Shown one piece after another: positions 1-9,134 of a DNA stretch of 64,000 bases; the first letter of the stretch is position 1; the number at the start of each line of letters is the position of its first letter. The stretch is taken from NCBI GenBank assembly GCA_002329365.1, contig DCUB01000045.1, positions 72,918 to 136,917 on the forward strand, in the 5' to 3' direction. The stretch comes from Ruminococcaceae bacterium UBA1425. GTDB taxonomy: Bacteria; Bacillota; Clostridia; Oscillospirales; Acutalibacteraceae. The translations under genes were made by a program, and so were the position numbers. The notes beneath the pieces were generated by a model. The model was given only the letters and a program-made list of their open reading frames with translations. It made no database searches and was not told the DNA's origin.

Positions 1-10
1 AGCTTCAAAC

Positions 11-30
11 GGACACGGCGCGCCATGTCA
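11..30. repeat. Degenerate copy of the GGACACGGCGCGCC palindromic repeat
   Basis: The first half matches the perfect 20-base palindrome at 8861-8880; the second half has decayed (CGCCATGTCA). Another damaged copy lies at 58977-58995. It sits just downstream of the minus-strand SPFH gene, in a spacer with no other feature. Confidence 0.6.
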
Positions 31-87
31 CTGCGCAGCGATATTTTTATTCGTATTCGGAACGCATAAATGCGTTACCTACATCTG

Positions 88-1011
88 TTATTTCTTAATT
101 AGCTCTGTAATGCTTGTTGCAAGGCCCGCGACCGACTGAATCTCGCTCGGTATGATGATCTTCGTCGCCTGACCGTCTGCGGCTTTTTCAAACGCCTCAA
201 GGCTCTTGATTGTAAGGAACCCTTCGCCGGGCATTGCCTTGTTGATAAGCTCGATAGCCTGTGCCGTTGCCCTTTGCGTTTCGATAATAGCGGCGGCCTC
301 GCCCTCGGCGACACGGATTTTTGACTCTTTTATAGCCTCGGCGTTAAGAATGGCGGCTTGCTTTTCACCTTCGGCGGCAAGTATCTGGCTTTCCTTCTGG
401 CCTTCGGCTACAAGAATCTTGCTCGCCTTTTCGCCCTCGGCACGGAGAATTGACTCACGGCGCTGACGCTCCGCCTTCATCTGCTTCTCCATCGCATCCT
501 GAATTTCCGCGGGAGGAATAATGTTTTTAAGCTCTACGCGGTTGACCTTGATGCCCCACGGGTCGGTGGCTTCATCAAGCGTAACTCTGATTTGAGAGTT
601 TATAGTATCTCTCGAAGTAAGGGTATGGTCAAGCTCAAGGTCGCCTATAATATTACGCAGAGTTGTGGCGGTGAGGTTTTCTATGGCGGACAGCGGACGC
701 TCGACGCCGTAGGTGTAAAGCTTGGGGTCGGTAATCTGGAAGAAGACTACGGTATCGATCTGCATTGTGACGTTATCCTTTGTTATAACCGGCTGCGGGG
801 GGAAATCGACCACCTGCTCCTTAAGGGAGACAATCTTCGAAATCTTTTCAATGAAAGGTATCTTGATGTGAAAGCCTGTCTGCCATGTCTCCTTGTACGT
901 TCCGAGAAATTCAATAACATATGCCTTTGACTGCGGAACTACCTTGACGTTTGCTACTACGATGATGAGAAGAAAAACGATGATTCCGGCAAAAATAAAA
1001 TAGTACGGCAT
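88..1011 (-). CDS. SPFH/Band 7 membrane protein (QmcA/paraslipin type)
   Basis: Membrane-anchored scaffold of the stomatin/prohibitin/flotillin superfamily, expected to oligomerise in the cytoplasmic membrane and organise proteins or lipids. One hydrophobic segment at about residues 4-21 is followed by an SPFH domain (about 24-180). A long charged coiled coil (about 170-250) carries repeated AEGEK/AEGQK units, typical of paraslipins. The 307-residue length is normal. The start is supported by AGGAG a few bases upstream. The NfeD gene lies 16 bases upstream on the same strand, and SPFH-NfeD pairs are a well-known conserved operon, so the two products probably work together. Family assignment is firm; the cellular role is not known from sequence. 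Confidence 0.93.
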   Translation of the reverse strand: MPYYFIFAGIIVFLLIIVVANVKVVPQSKAYVIEFLGTYKETWQTGFHIKIPFIEKISKIVSLKEQVVDFPPQPVITKDNVTMQIDTVVFFQITDPKLYTYGVERPLSAIENLTATTLRNIIGDLELDHTLTSRDTINSQIRVTLDEATDPWGIKVNRVELKNIIPPAEIQDAMEKQMKAERQRRESILRAEGEKASKILVAEGQKESQILAAEGEKQAAILNAEAIKESKIRVAEGEAAAIIETQRATAQAIELINKAMPGEGFLTIKSLEAFEKAADGQATKIIIPSEIQSVAGLATSITELIKK

Positions 1012-1027
1012 AAAAACACTCCTTTAT

Positions 1028-1468
1028 TTATGTATTATTGACAGATACTATTAGCTTGACGCCCTCGATTTTTTCGACGGATACGGTGGCTTCTTTGGGA
1101 ATGACGGAATTGTCCGACGAGCGTGCCGTCCACGTTACTCCGTTGACCTTGACAAGCCCCGTCGCGAGGCTGTTGTTAATCTCCTCAACGACAAGAGCGC
1201 TTTTTCCGATTACCATATCTGCGTTTGTAGGGGTGCGGGACCTCTTCGTGAACTTTTTGACCAAGGGCCTTGTAGCGGCGAGTGACACGAGAGACACAAC
1301 GACGAACAGTGTTATCTGGAGCCAGACGGACGCGTGAAAAAGGTTGGCCATCAGCGCTACGAACGAGCCGAACGCAAACCAGATAGTTACGAGCTGTGCC
1401 GTTGACGCCTCAACCACAACAAGAACAATTAAAAGGACAATCCATGCAATTAACATATTTGTACCCAT
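1028..1468 (-). CDS. NfeD-family membrane protein
   Basis: Short NfeD protein (146 residues from the chosen start). Two or three hydrophobic segments fill residues about 5-70, followed by a soluble C-terminal domain of the NfeD OB-fold type, including the characteristic WTARS stretch. NfeD proteins partner SPFH/flotillin proteins, and the SPFH gene follows directly. The frame is open 20 codons further upstream, but GAGGAGG lies 8 bases before the ATG at 1468, so I start there. It is divergent from the PBP gene across an AT-rich spacer that probably holds both promoters. Confidence 0.9.
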   Translation of the reverse strand: MGTNMLIAWIVLLIVLVVVEASTAQLVTIWFAFGSFVALMANLFHASVWLQITLFVVVSLVSLAATRPLVKKFTKRSRTPTNADMVIGKSALVVEEINNSLATGLVKVNGVTWTARSSDNSVIPKEATVSVEKIEGVKLIVSVNNT

Positions 1469-1655
1469 AATCAACACCTCCTCTATACAACTCACACATC
1501 GTATATTCTTGCTATTTGATTGTAGCATGATAGGGCAAAAAAATCAATCAATTTGAAATAATAAAATGAAAATCTATAAAAATCACTGACGATTTAGTAT
1601 GAAAATAAAAAAACATAAATTTTTTACAATTACACTAAACTTTTTTTAATTTATA

Positions 1656-1664
1656 TGCTATAAT
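1656..1664 (+). promoter_or_regulatory. Extended -10 promoter of the PBP gene
   Basis: TGCTATAAT is a perfect extended -10 (TG-N-TATAAT) with no good -35 at 17 bases, as is usual for extended -10 promoters. It lies 25 bases before the ATG at 1690, in an AT-rich spacer, with a GGGGGAG ribosome site between. Confidence 0.7.
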
Positions 1665-1689
1665 AAAAAAGTTAAGGGGGAGAGCGAAT

Positions 1690-4047
1690 ATGAATCAGGC
1701 TCCGACCGGCAAAGGACGCGGTCAGCGACCAAACGGCGCAGGCGGTAAAAACGGACGTCCTGTTACCGCAGCGAAGAAGACCGTCAGCCCGAGCGGTAAA
1801 AAGAAAGGAAAAGGAAAAGGAAAAAAGAAAAAAAGCAATGTTCTGACAGTATTGCTGTCCGCTCTGCTCGTATGCTTTTTGTCTGCATGCATTGTGGGCG
1901 GATATGTTCTTGCCAACGCTTTTTTAAAAATCAACGGTGATATAGACATAAACCTTGAAGACACAAAAAGCAACCAGAATCAGACCTCCTTCATCTATGC
2001 CTACGACAATGAGGGAAAGGTCGTTGAATATATCAGGCTTCACGGAGAAATTAACAGAATCTGGGTAGACCTCAACAAAATTCCTCAAAGGCTTGTCGAC
2101 GCCTTCATAGCGCTTGAGGACAAGCGCTTCTATTCGCATAAGGGCGTGGACGTTGTAAGGCTCGGAAGCGTAATAAGCTCCCTTTCCTTTGACCAGGGCG
2201 GCGCCTCGACGATAACGCAGCAGCTTATAAAAAACATTACCGGCGAAAGCGACGTTACAATCGTACGAAAATACAACGAAATACTTACGGCCTTGAATCT
2301 TGAAAAAAATTACGACAAGGACGACATTCTTGAGGCTTATCTCAACACGGTTTACCTCGACAGCGGCTGCTACGGTGTTAAGACGGCTGCCGAAAAATAC
2401 TTCGGCAAGGATTTAAATGACCTGACGGTTGCCGAATGCGCGGCCCTCGCGTCGATAACAAAAGCGCCATATTACTACGACCCGCTGTATAATCCGTCGA
2501 ACAACAAGGACCGCAGGTCATATTGCCTCCGGCTTATGTTTGAGCAGGGCTTTATCGACCAGAAGCAATACGATGAGGCGCTAAACGAAGATATAATCTT
2601 TACAAACGACCCGCGGTACGTTGCCGACGAAAGCAAAGAGACGTCTGTGAAAAAAGAGAAAAAGGAAGAGTATCAGAGCTTCTATGTCGACTATGTTATT
2701 GATTCAGTCATTAACGACCTTGTTTCAAAGCTCGGCTACACAAAGGCTGACGCAACAAGAATGATTTATTACGGCGGGCTTAAAATTTACAGCGCCGTTA
2801 ACCTCGAAATTCAGGAAACGCTCGAAAAGGTCTATTCCACGCGTTCCGCCTTCCCGTACCCCAACGAGACCGATACCGACGAGCATCCGGCCGTCCAGTC
2901 TGCAATGACTATTATGGATTACAAGGGCAGGGTTGTCGGAATAGTCGGTCAGGCAGGCAAAAAGGAGGGCAACCGCTGCCTTAACAGGGCTTCAAGCTCC
3001 CCGAGACAGCCGGGTTCGTCAATTAAGCCCCTTTCCGTATATTCTCCCGGAATCGATAACGACGTTATTACATGGTCAAGCTTAATTCAGAACAGCGCTA
3101 TGGCAGTCGGAGGCAAGATGTGGCCGAAAAACGTTGACGGCACTCTCGGCGACGGCTCAAAAGAAACCGTTCAGTACGCCATAAAGCTTTCGCTTAACAC
3201 CATAGCCGCCCGTGTTGTTTACAACTTCCTGCCAAACGGCATAAGGACGTCTTTGGATTATCTCACAAACCGTTTTCATCTCTCGCATGTCGACCCCGTT
3301 AACGATGCATCGCTGCCTCCCGTCGCGGTCGGAGCCATGACAAACGGCGCCACAACGGTAGAGATGGCCTCGGCTTACGCTGCTTTCGGCAACGGCGGTA
3401 TGTATTACAAGCCCTATTGCTACTACGAGGTGCTTGACAATAAGGGCGAAACGCTTCTCTCTAACAAAAATGTAACGGGAGAGAGGGCGATTGAAGAAGA
3501 TACCGCCGATGTCATGTGCGAAATACTGCAAACGGTTCCGACTTCAAGCTACGGGACGGGCTACACTGTGCAGAACTTCCCCGTATTCTGCAAAACAGGC
3601 ACAACCGATGAAGAAAAGGACAGGTGGTTCTGCGCCGGAACGCCATATTATGTCTGCTCCATCTGGTACGGATACGATACGCCCAAAGCGATAAACTCGT
3701 CGCTCAACCCGTGCGGAAGAATATTCCTTGACGTTTTCAGCAAGATTCATAAAAACCTTACAGTCACGAACTTTGAAAAGAGCGGAAAGACGGTTAAAAA
3801 GGCGTACTGTGCGGCGACGGGGCTTCTTGCCGGAAAGAACTGCAAAATAGGCGGCTACGGCTGGTACAAAACCTCGTACGTTCCCTCAACCTGTTCAACC
3901 TGCACCGGCACCATAGTCGACGATATTATAGATGCCGGCTCAAAGCTGTTCCCCGACCTGTGGGACTTCATTTACGGCAGCAAAACGACCACCACAACAA
4001 CCACAACAACCACAGCTACCGCGCCGTTGCCTGAGCCGGAGGATTAA
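1690..4047 (+). CDS. Class A penicillin-binding protein (PBP1A type)
   Basis: Bifunctional peptidoglycan synthase: glycan polymerisation plus peptide crosslinking on the outer face of the membrane. A Lys/Gly-rich cytoplasmic tail (1-50) precedes one membrane anchor (about 51-76). The GT51 domain shows EDKRFYSHKG with catalytic Glu143 and GGASTITQQ at 170-178. The transpeptidase domain carries SSIK (nucleophile Ser443), SLN (501-503) and KTGT (from 635). After it come a Cys-rich stretch and a run of about 10 threonines before the C-terminus. All catalytic motifs are intact and 785 residues is normal. The Thr tail is encoded by a repetitive ACC/ACA tract (about 3988-4020) that could vary in length. 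pyrC follows 23 bases downstream. Confidence 0.96.
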   Translation: MNQAPTGKGRGQRPNGAGGKNGRPVTAAKKTVSPSGKKKGKGKGKKKKSNVLTVLLSALLVCFLSACIVGGYVLANAFLKINGDIDINLEDTKSNQNQTSFIYAYDNEGKVVEYIRLHGEINRIWVDLNKIPQRLVDAFIALEDKRFYSHKGVDVVRLGSVISSLSFDQGGASTITQQLIKNITGESDVTIVRKYNEILTALNLEKNYDKDDILEAYLNTVYLDSGCYGVKTAAEKYFGKDLNDLTVAECAALASITKAPYYYDPLYNPSNNKDRRSYCLRLMFEQGFIDQKQYDEALNEDIIFTNDPRYVADESKETSVKKEKKEEYQSFYVDYVIDSVINDLVSKLGYTKADATRMIYYGGLKIYSAVNLEIQETLEKVYSTRSAFPYPNETDTDEHPAVQSAMTIMDYKGRVVGIVGQAGKKEGNRCLNRASSSPRQPGSSIKPLSVYSPGIDNDVITWSSLIQNSAMAVGGKMWPKNVDGTLGDGSKETVQYAIKLSLNTIAARVVYNFLPNGIRTSLDYLTNRFHLSHVDPVNDASLPPVAVGAMTNGATTVEMASAYAAFGNGGMYYKPYCYYEVLDNKGETLLSNKNVTGERAIEEDTADVMCEILQTVPTSSYGTGYTVQNFPVFCKTGTTDEEKDRWFCAGTPYYVCSIWYGYDTPKAINSSLNPCGRIFLDVFSKIHKNLTVTNFEKSGKTVKKAYCAATGLLAGKNCKIGGYGWYKTSYVPSTCSTCTGTIVDDIIDAGSKLFPDLWDFIYGSKTTTTTTTTTTATAPLPEPED

Positions 4048-4070
4048 TATAGCTGAAAGGAATCTGAATA

Positions 4071-5348
4071 ATGAGTACAACGCTAATCAAAAATGCAAGG
4101 ATTATCGACCCGAGCGGAGAGCTTGACAGAGTAGGCGACTTATTTATCGAAAACGGCAGGATTGCCGCTATCGGCGAAAACCTTGAAAGCGCTGCCGTCA
4201 ACGTAATCAGCGCTTCCGGTCTGATTGCCGCTCCGGGGCTTGTCGATATGCATGTTCACACAAGAGAGCCGGGCTACACCTACAAGGACGATATATGCTC
4301 CGTTTCCGAAGCCGCGGCGGCGGGCGGCGTAACGATAATAGCAGCAATGCCAAACACAACCCCGCCGGTCGACAGCGTAGATACGATAGAATTTATAAAG
4401 GAAAAAGCTTCAAAGGCCTGCGTAAGGGTTCTTCCCGTGGCATCCATAACAAAATCGGGGAACAACAGCGCGCTCGTCGATTTCGGCGCCCTGAAAAACG
4501 CCGGCGCCGTTGCCTTCTCCAACGACGGAATATGCATCACCGATTCAAAAACGTTTTACAACGCGCTTGAACAGGCATCGTGGTACAACCTGCCGCTGCT
4601 TGCCCACTGCGAGGATACAAGCCTTTCTGACGGGGGAATAATAAACGAGGGCATTGTTTCGGCTGCTCTCGGAGTAAGCGGCAATCCCTTCACCGCCGAA
4701 AACGTCGGAACGGCAAGAGACCTTATGATAGCGCGCTCGACAAACGCTCAGATACATGTCTGCCATGTCAGCACATCTACCGCCGTCGATATTATAAAAT
4801 TCGCGCGGAAAAACGGTGTACGGGTAACGGCTGAAACCTGCCCGCAGTATTTTATGCTCAACGACGAGCTTCTGCTTAGCCAGGACGCCGATTACAGGTG
4901 CAATCCTCCCATACGCTCGGAGATGGATAAGAGGGCTGTTATAAGGGCAATTATGGACGGCACCATAGACGTAATAGCCACAGACCACGCGCCGCATTCA
5001 CCCGAGGAAAAGCAAAGCTTTTTCACGGCTCCCAACGGGGTGATAGGGCTTGAAACATCCCTTGCCGCAGGCATTACGGCTCTTGTAAACAAAGGCTACA
5101 TAACGATGTTCAAGCTGCTTTACATGATGTCGACCGTGCCCGCCCAGATTCTCGGAATAAACGCGGGCAGCCTTAAAATCGGTTCGCAGGCGGACATTGT
5201 TGTGTTTGATCCGAACGAAAAGTGGATTGTCGACGCCGACAAGCTGCACGGAAGGGCAAGAAACACCCCGTTCAAGGGTATGGAGCTGACGGGCAGAGTT
5301 AAATACACAATCCGCGCAGGAAATGTGATTTACAAGGATAAAAAATGA
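4071..5348 (+). CDS. pyrC: Dihydroorotase
   Basis: Zinc amidohydrolase that closes carbamoyl-aspartate to dihydroorotate, third step of de novo pyrimidine synthesis. The class I pattern is intact: DMHVHTREPG (metal His61 and His63), SNDG (Asp152), His179, His232 and ATDHAPH with Asp305. The 425-residue length is typical of Gram-positive PyrC. AAGGAA precedes the ATG. Its TGA stop overlaps the next start as ATGA, implying translational coupling with ruvX. No other pyrimidine genes are in the window and no pyr attenuator is visible, so its expression probably follows the PBP promoter. Confidence 0.96.
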   Translation: MSTTLIKNARIIDPSGELDRVGDLFIENGRIAAIGENLESAAVNVISASGLIAAPGLVDMHVHTREPGYTYKDDICSVSEAAAAGGVTIIAAMPNTTPPVDSVDTIEFIKEKASKACVRVLPVASITKSGNNSALVDFGALKNAGAVAFSNDGICITDSKTFYNALEQASWYNLPLLAHCEDTSLSDGGIINEGIVSAALGVSGNPFTAENVGTARDLMIARSTNAQIHVCHVSTSTAVDIIKFARKNGVRVTAETCPQYFMLNDELLLSQDADYRCNPPIRSEMDKRAVIRAIMDGTIDVIATDHAPHSPEEKQSFFTAPNGVIGLETSLAAGITALVNKGYITMFKLLYMMSTVPAQILGINAGSLKIGSQADIVVFDPNEKWIVDADKLHGRARNTPFKGMELTGRVKYTIRAGNVIYKDKK

Positions 5349-5767
5349 TAATTTTGGCTGTTGATTTCGGCGACAGCAGAACGGGAGTTGCAGTATGCGA
5401 CCCCACGGAATTTTTAGCGTCGCCGGTAGAGGTTATTAACGAGCGCTACGCTCCGAAGGTTATCGAAAGGCTGTGCGCCGTTGCGTCCGAAAAAAATGCC
5501 GGTCTTATTGTTGTGGGATACCCAAAAAGCATGAACGACACGGCGGGGGACAGGGCGGAAAAAAGCAAAAAATTCGCCGATGCCCTGTCTGAGGCGTCAG
5601 GCATCGAAACGGTGCTTTGGGACGAGCGCCTTACTACCGTTTCCGCTCATAACGCGCTTAACGCCGTCAATGTCCGCGGCAAAAAAAGAAAGGCGGTTAT
5701 CGACAGCGTAGCCGCCGTGATGATTTTGCAGTCTTATCTCGATTACAGGAGAAACAGAAATGCGTAG
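5345..5767 (+). CDS. ruvX: RuvX/YqgF-family nuclease (putative Holliday junction resolvase)
   Basis: RNase H-fold protein of the YqgF/RuvX family, linked to pre-16S rRNA 5'-end processing and to Holliday junction resolution. The N-terminal ILAVDFGDSRTGVAV contains the first catalytic Asp; the DERLTT motif lies near residue 97 and a C-terminal Asp in VIDSVAA near 120. The 140-residue length is standard. It overlaps pyrC by four bases (ATGA) and its 3' end contains the ribosome site and start of the next gene, so the three are one transcript. Confidence 0.93.
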   Translation: MIILAVDFGDSRTGVAVCDPTEFLASPVEVINERYAPKVIERLCAVASEKNAGLIVVGYPKSMNDTAGDRAEKSKKFADALSEASGIETVLWDERLTTVSAHNALNAVNVRGKKRKAVIDSVAAVMILQSYLDYRRNRNA

Positions 5768-6638
5768 CATATATAATAGCGGCGGAGAAAAGTTCAGATT
5801 TGTTGATTTTTTGCTGTCGGTTGTTTTTGCTGCCGGTTACGTTTGCTGCGTACTCCCTTCATTCAACAATATAGGCAGGCTCGGCTTTCAGGTCGCGACT
5901 GCCTTGTTTTTGTCCGCCTGCCTTACGGCGGCCGGACTGTTTTTTAAAAACAGCCTCAGGTTTCTCGGCGTCGCGCTGTCATTTTTTTCGCTGTCGATTA
6001 CGGCTATTGGAATTTACGCCGAAATTGCGGCGCAGCTTGAGCAGGAGGCGGGTTTTAAACACTGGATATACGTTTTTTACTACGATAAACCTCTTTCGGC
6101 TGCTCTTGTCTGGGGCTCCGCGTTCTTGTTCGTTACGCTTCTGCGTCTGTGTCTGCCCGTAGGGCTTACCGACGACGCGCTTGCGCGTGACTACAAACGC
6201 TTTGTCAGGAGTTCCTCAAAAGGCTTTTTTGTTTTTTACGGCTGCTTTCTTTTATACGGCTTTTTTCTAATACGCGGTCAGGGAGCGGAAGCGGGCTTTA
6301 ATCTTATCCCGTTCAACTCCATACAGTTTTATCTGACGGGGCAGGTGGGGCGTTATGAGGGCACTATATATCTGCTCGGAAACTTTTTCTGCTTTATGCC
6401 GCTCGCCCTGTTTATCAGGATATACAAGCCCGAAACAAAAACCGGCAGAATCATATGGCTGCCCGTATTGATTTCGGGTCTCTTAGAGATATCACAGCTT
6501 TTGTTCAGAACGGGCAACTGTGACATTGACGACATTATTCTGAACAGTCTCGGCTTTTACGCAGGCGCACTTTTTGTAACGGCGTGCAATGCTTTCAGAA
6601 AGCAGATAACGGGAGGCAGCGAGCGTACAATTTTTTAA
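5760..6638 (+). CDS. VanZ-like membrane protein
   Basis: Polytopic membrane protein with about seven to eight hydrophobic segments. The C-terminal half (about residues 165-285) matches the VanZ-like family: NLIPFNSI, GNFFCFMPLALF, a Glu in LLEISQLL, and CDIDDIILNSLG. VanZ gives low-level teicoplanin resistance in enterococci, but most relatives have unknown envelope roles. The N-terminal half is an extra set of membrane helices not found in minimal VanZ. AGGAG lies 8 bases before the start, inside the end of ruvX. Resistance cannot be inferred. Confidence 0.85.
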   Translation: MRSIYNSGGEKFRFVDFLLSVVFAAGYVCCVLPSFNNIGRLGFQVATALFLSACLTAAGLFFKNSLRFLGVALSFFSLSITAIGIYAEIAAQLEQEAGFKHWIYVFYYDKPLSAALVWGSAFLFVTLLRLCLPVGLTDDALARDYKRFVRSSSKGFFVFYGCFLLYGFFLIRGQGAEAGFNLIPFNSIQFYLTGQVGRYEGTIYLLGNFFCFMPLALFIRIYKPETKTGRIIWLPVLISGLLEISQLLFRTGNCDIDDIILNSLGFYAGALFVTACNAFRKQITGGSERTIF

Positions 6639-6690
6639 AGGATGACAAGATTTCGGGTCTTTATGCATATTATTATCGGGAGTTGATTGC

Positions 6691-7413
6691 ATGAAGATCA
6701 GAAAAATATTAGTAGTGCTGTCCGTGTTTGTCATAATTATCTGCCTCGCGGTTTATATAACGGAAAAAAGGAACCGCAACGCATTGTCGGCAATGACTTC
6801 GCTTAACAGGCAAAACGCCGTGATTGTTATAGACGCCGGTCACGGCGGATTCGACGGCGGCGCTTCGTCGGCTGACGGAACAGTGGAAAAGGGAATCAAT
6901 CTGTCAATAGCATTAAAGCTTGACGAAATTATGAGGTTTTCGGGCTTTTCGACAGTAATGACGCGGACGGAGGATACATTGATATACGACAGCTCCGCGC
7001 GCTCTCCCCGACAGCAGAAAATATCAGATATACATAATCGCGTTGAGCTTGTCGAAAAAACCGACAACTCCATTCTTGTCAGCATTCATCAGAACCATTT
7101 CAGCGCTTCGAAGTACAGCGGCGCGCAGGTGTTCTATTCAAAAAACAATCCTTTAAGTAACGTGCTTGCCGATTCGATTCAGAAAAGCATCGTCGAATGC
7201 ATTCAGCCCCAAAACAAGCGTGCTATCAAGCCGAGCGGCACCGAAATATATCTTTTGTATAACGTCCACAGGCCGGCTGTAATGGTCGAATGCGGTTTTT
7301 TGTCTAATTATGAGGAAGCAGGAAAATTAAAAGACCCCGTTTATCAGATGCAGATGGCTCTGTCCATAATGATGGGAATCATGAATTTTTTAAATGTACC
7401 GGAGGATGTTTAA
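6691..7413 (+). CDS. cwlD: N-acetylmuramoyl-L-alanine amidase, CwlD type
   Basis: Zinc amidase (Amidase_3) that cuts the amide bond between muramic acid and the stem peptide. One N-terminal membrane or signal segment (about 6-24) exports the domain. Zinc ligands are visible as His51 in DAGHGG, Glu66 in VEKGIN and His133 in SIHQNHF; catalytic Glu200 lies in MVECGF. The size and lack of a cell-wall-binding domain match CwlD, which makes muramic-delta-lactam in spore cortex, so a spore-forming host is likely though not proved. GGGAG precedes the ATG. The stop overlaps the radA start (TAATG). Confidence 0.9.
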   Translation: MKIRKILVVLSVFVIIICLAVYITEKRNRNALSAMTSLNRQNAVIVIDAGHGGFDGGASSADGTVEKGINLSIALKLDEIMRFSGFSTVMTRTEDTLIYDSSARSPRQQKISDIHNRVELVEKTDNSILVSIHQNHFSASKYSGAQVFYSKNNPLSNVLADSIQKSIVECIQPQNKRAIKPSGTEIYLLYNVHRPAVMVECGFLSNYEEAGKLKDPVYQMQMALSIMMGIMNFLNVPEDV

Positions 7414-8789
7414 TGGCCGGCAAAATCAAATCAGTTTTCGTCTGCTCAAATTGCGGATACGAAACGCCGAAGTGGTTCGGTTGCTGCCCGTCATGCAATG
7501 AATGGAACTGCATGACAGAGGAGGTCAGAGAGCCTCAGACAATGCAAAAAAATTCCTCTGCCGCCGTTAAAACGGGCGGTAAGGTCGAGAAGCTTTCCGG
7601 GATTGACATATTTCACGGCGAGCAACGCTATAACACTGGACTGTCGGAGCTTGACAGGGTATTGGGCGGCGGCATTGTAAAAGGCTCGCTCGTGCTGTTA
7701 AGCGGCGACCCCGGCATCGGAAAATCAACAATCCTTCTTCAGATATGCCAGTGCCTTGGCGAACAGCTCGGCATTCTTTATGTTTCGGGCGAGGAGTCGG
7801 TGCACCAACTGAAACTACGGGCAACCAGGCTCGGAGTTACATCGGAATCGCTTTCGGTCTGCTGCGAAACGGACGTTTCAGCCGTTACGGAACAGATAAA
7901 ACTGTACAAGCCCGGGCTTGTAATAATCGATTCGATTCAGACGATGTGCATTCCCGAGCTTACGTCGTCGCCGGGTAGCGTTACGCAGGTGCGCGAGTCG
8001 ACGAGTATGCTGATGCGCACGGCAAAGGCGCTTGATATTCCTATAATCATAGTCGGCCACGTCAATAAGGACGGAAATATTGCGGGACCGAAGGTGCTTG
8101 AGCATATAGTGGACGCGGTGCTTTATTTTGAGGGCGACCGCAACATGTCTTACAGGATTTTAAGGGCGATTAAAAACAGATACGGCTCGACAAATGAAAT
8201 AGGCATTTTCGAAATGCATGACAAGGGGCTTGTTCAGGTCGAAAACCCGTCGCTTATGCTTATTTCCGGCCGTCCGAAAAACACGTCCGGCACCTGCGTC
8301 GCCTGCGTTATGGAGGGTTCAAGGCCGATTCTTGCCGAGGTTCAGGGCCTTGTTACGCCGACAGGCTTCGGAACTCCGCGCAGAATGGCGACGGGCTTCG
8401 ACTATAACAGGATGTCAATGCTGCTTGCGGTGCTTGAAAAAAGGGCGGGTTATTATTTCGGCAACATGGATACATACGTTAACGTAATAGGCGGCTTAAA
8501 GCTGGACGAGCCTGCCTCCGACCTTTCCGTCGCGCTTTCTTTGGTATCAAGCTTAAAGGACATTCCTGTAAGGGAGGACGCTTTAGCGTTCGGCGAAATC
8601 GGTCTCGGCGGCGAAATAAGAGCGGTGACAAGCTGTTTGCAGAGGATAAACGAGGCTGCCCGTCTCGGCTTTTGCAAATGCGTTGTGCCTAAATACAATT
8701 TGCGCGCGATATCAAAGGAAATAAAGCACGATATTGAAATAATCGGCGCAAACAATATAAGAGAAGCCTTTGAGGCGCTTATCGGATAA
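7413..8789 (+). CDS. radA: DNA repair protein RadA/Sms
   Basis: RecA-like ATPase that helps process recombination intermediates. The zinc finger uses Cys11, Cys14, Cys25 and Cys28. The Walker A is GDPGIGKST (98-106), the RadA-specific KNRYG motif is at 254-258, and a Lon-protease-like domain fills the C-terminus. The 458-residue length is standard and all motifs are intact. It shares an overlapping stop/start with cwlD. The gene ends the operon; a repeat-filled spacer follows. Confidence 0.96.
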   Translation: MAGKIKSVFVCSNCGYETPKWFGCCPSCNEWNCMTEEVREPQTMQKNSSAAVKTGGKVEKLSGIDIFHGEQRYNTGLSELDRVLGGGIVKGSLVLLSGDPGIGKSTILLQICQCLGEQLGILYVSGEESVHQLKLRATRLGVTSESLSVCCETDVSAVTEQIKLYKPGLVIIDSIQTMCIPELTSSPGSVTQVRESTSMLMRTAKALDIPIIIVGHVNKDGNIAGPKVLEHIVDAVLYFEGDRNMSYRILRAIKNRYGSTNEIGIFEMHDKGLVQVENPSLMLISGRPKNTSGTCVACVMEGSRPILAEVQGLVTPTGFGTPRRMATGFDYNRMSMLLAVLEKRAGYYFGNMDTYVNVIGGLKLDEPASDLSVALSLVSSLKDIPVREDALAFGEIGLGGEIRAVTSCLQRINEAARLGFCKCVVPKYNLRAISKEIKHDIEIIGANNIREAFEALIG

Positions 8790-8860
8790 GATACAATAAG
8801 TAATTGTGAATTTTGTAAGGAACGCGCTCCGAACAAGACCGAAGAAACATACTTTTGTAG

Positions 8861-9103
8861 GGACACGGCGCGCCGTGTCCGAAGCTCCGTCAAGACTTGC
8901 GGAACGGTCAAGACCGTTCCCTGCACAATAAACGATAAATATATCTGAATTGTAGCAGTTTTTTTATATCCGGCTTGTCGAAATTGATAAGAAGTATATA
9001 CAAGTACTTAGTTAAATTACGGAACGGTCAAAACTACACTCCCTACACGTTGTTTTCCTGAATAAGGAAATTAACCTTTGTAGGGAACGGTCTTGACCGT
9101 TCC
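8861..9103. repeat. Cluster of short palindromic dispersed repeats
   Basis: This spacer between convergent radA and the acyl-CoA synthetase holds two repeat types. Type A is a perfect 20-base palindrome GGACACGGCGCGCCGTGTCC at 8861-8880. Type B has 9-base arms, GGAACGGTC and GACCGTTCC, around AA or TT, at 8901-8920 and 9084-9103, with a half copy at 9021-9030. Most copies are preceded by TGTAGGG or follow TGCG. The same units recur at 11-30 and 58977-59173. No open frame and no convincing terminator T-tract are present. Confidence 0.85.
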
Positions 9104-9134
9104 GTTATGTTTTATTCCGGATTACAAATATCGC

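Noticed and set aside
592..930. Antisense frame of 112 codons in the SPFH gene
   Set aside because: Shadow of a well-conserved gene; no ribosome site or family match.
4545..4997. Antisense frame of 150 codons in pyrC
   Set aside because: Opposite strand of an intact housekeeping gene with biased codon use; composition atypical of protein.
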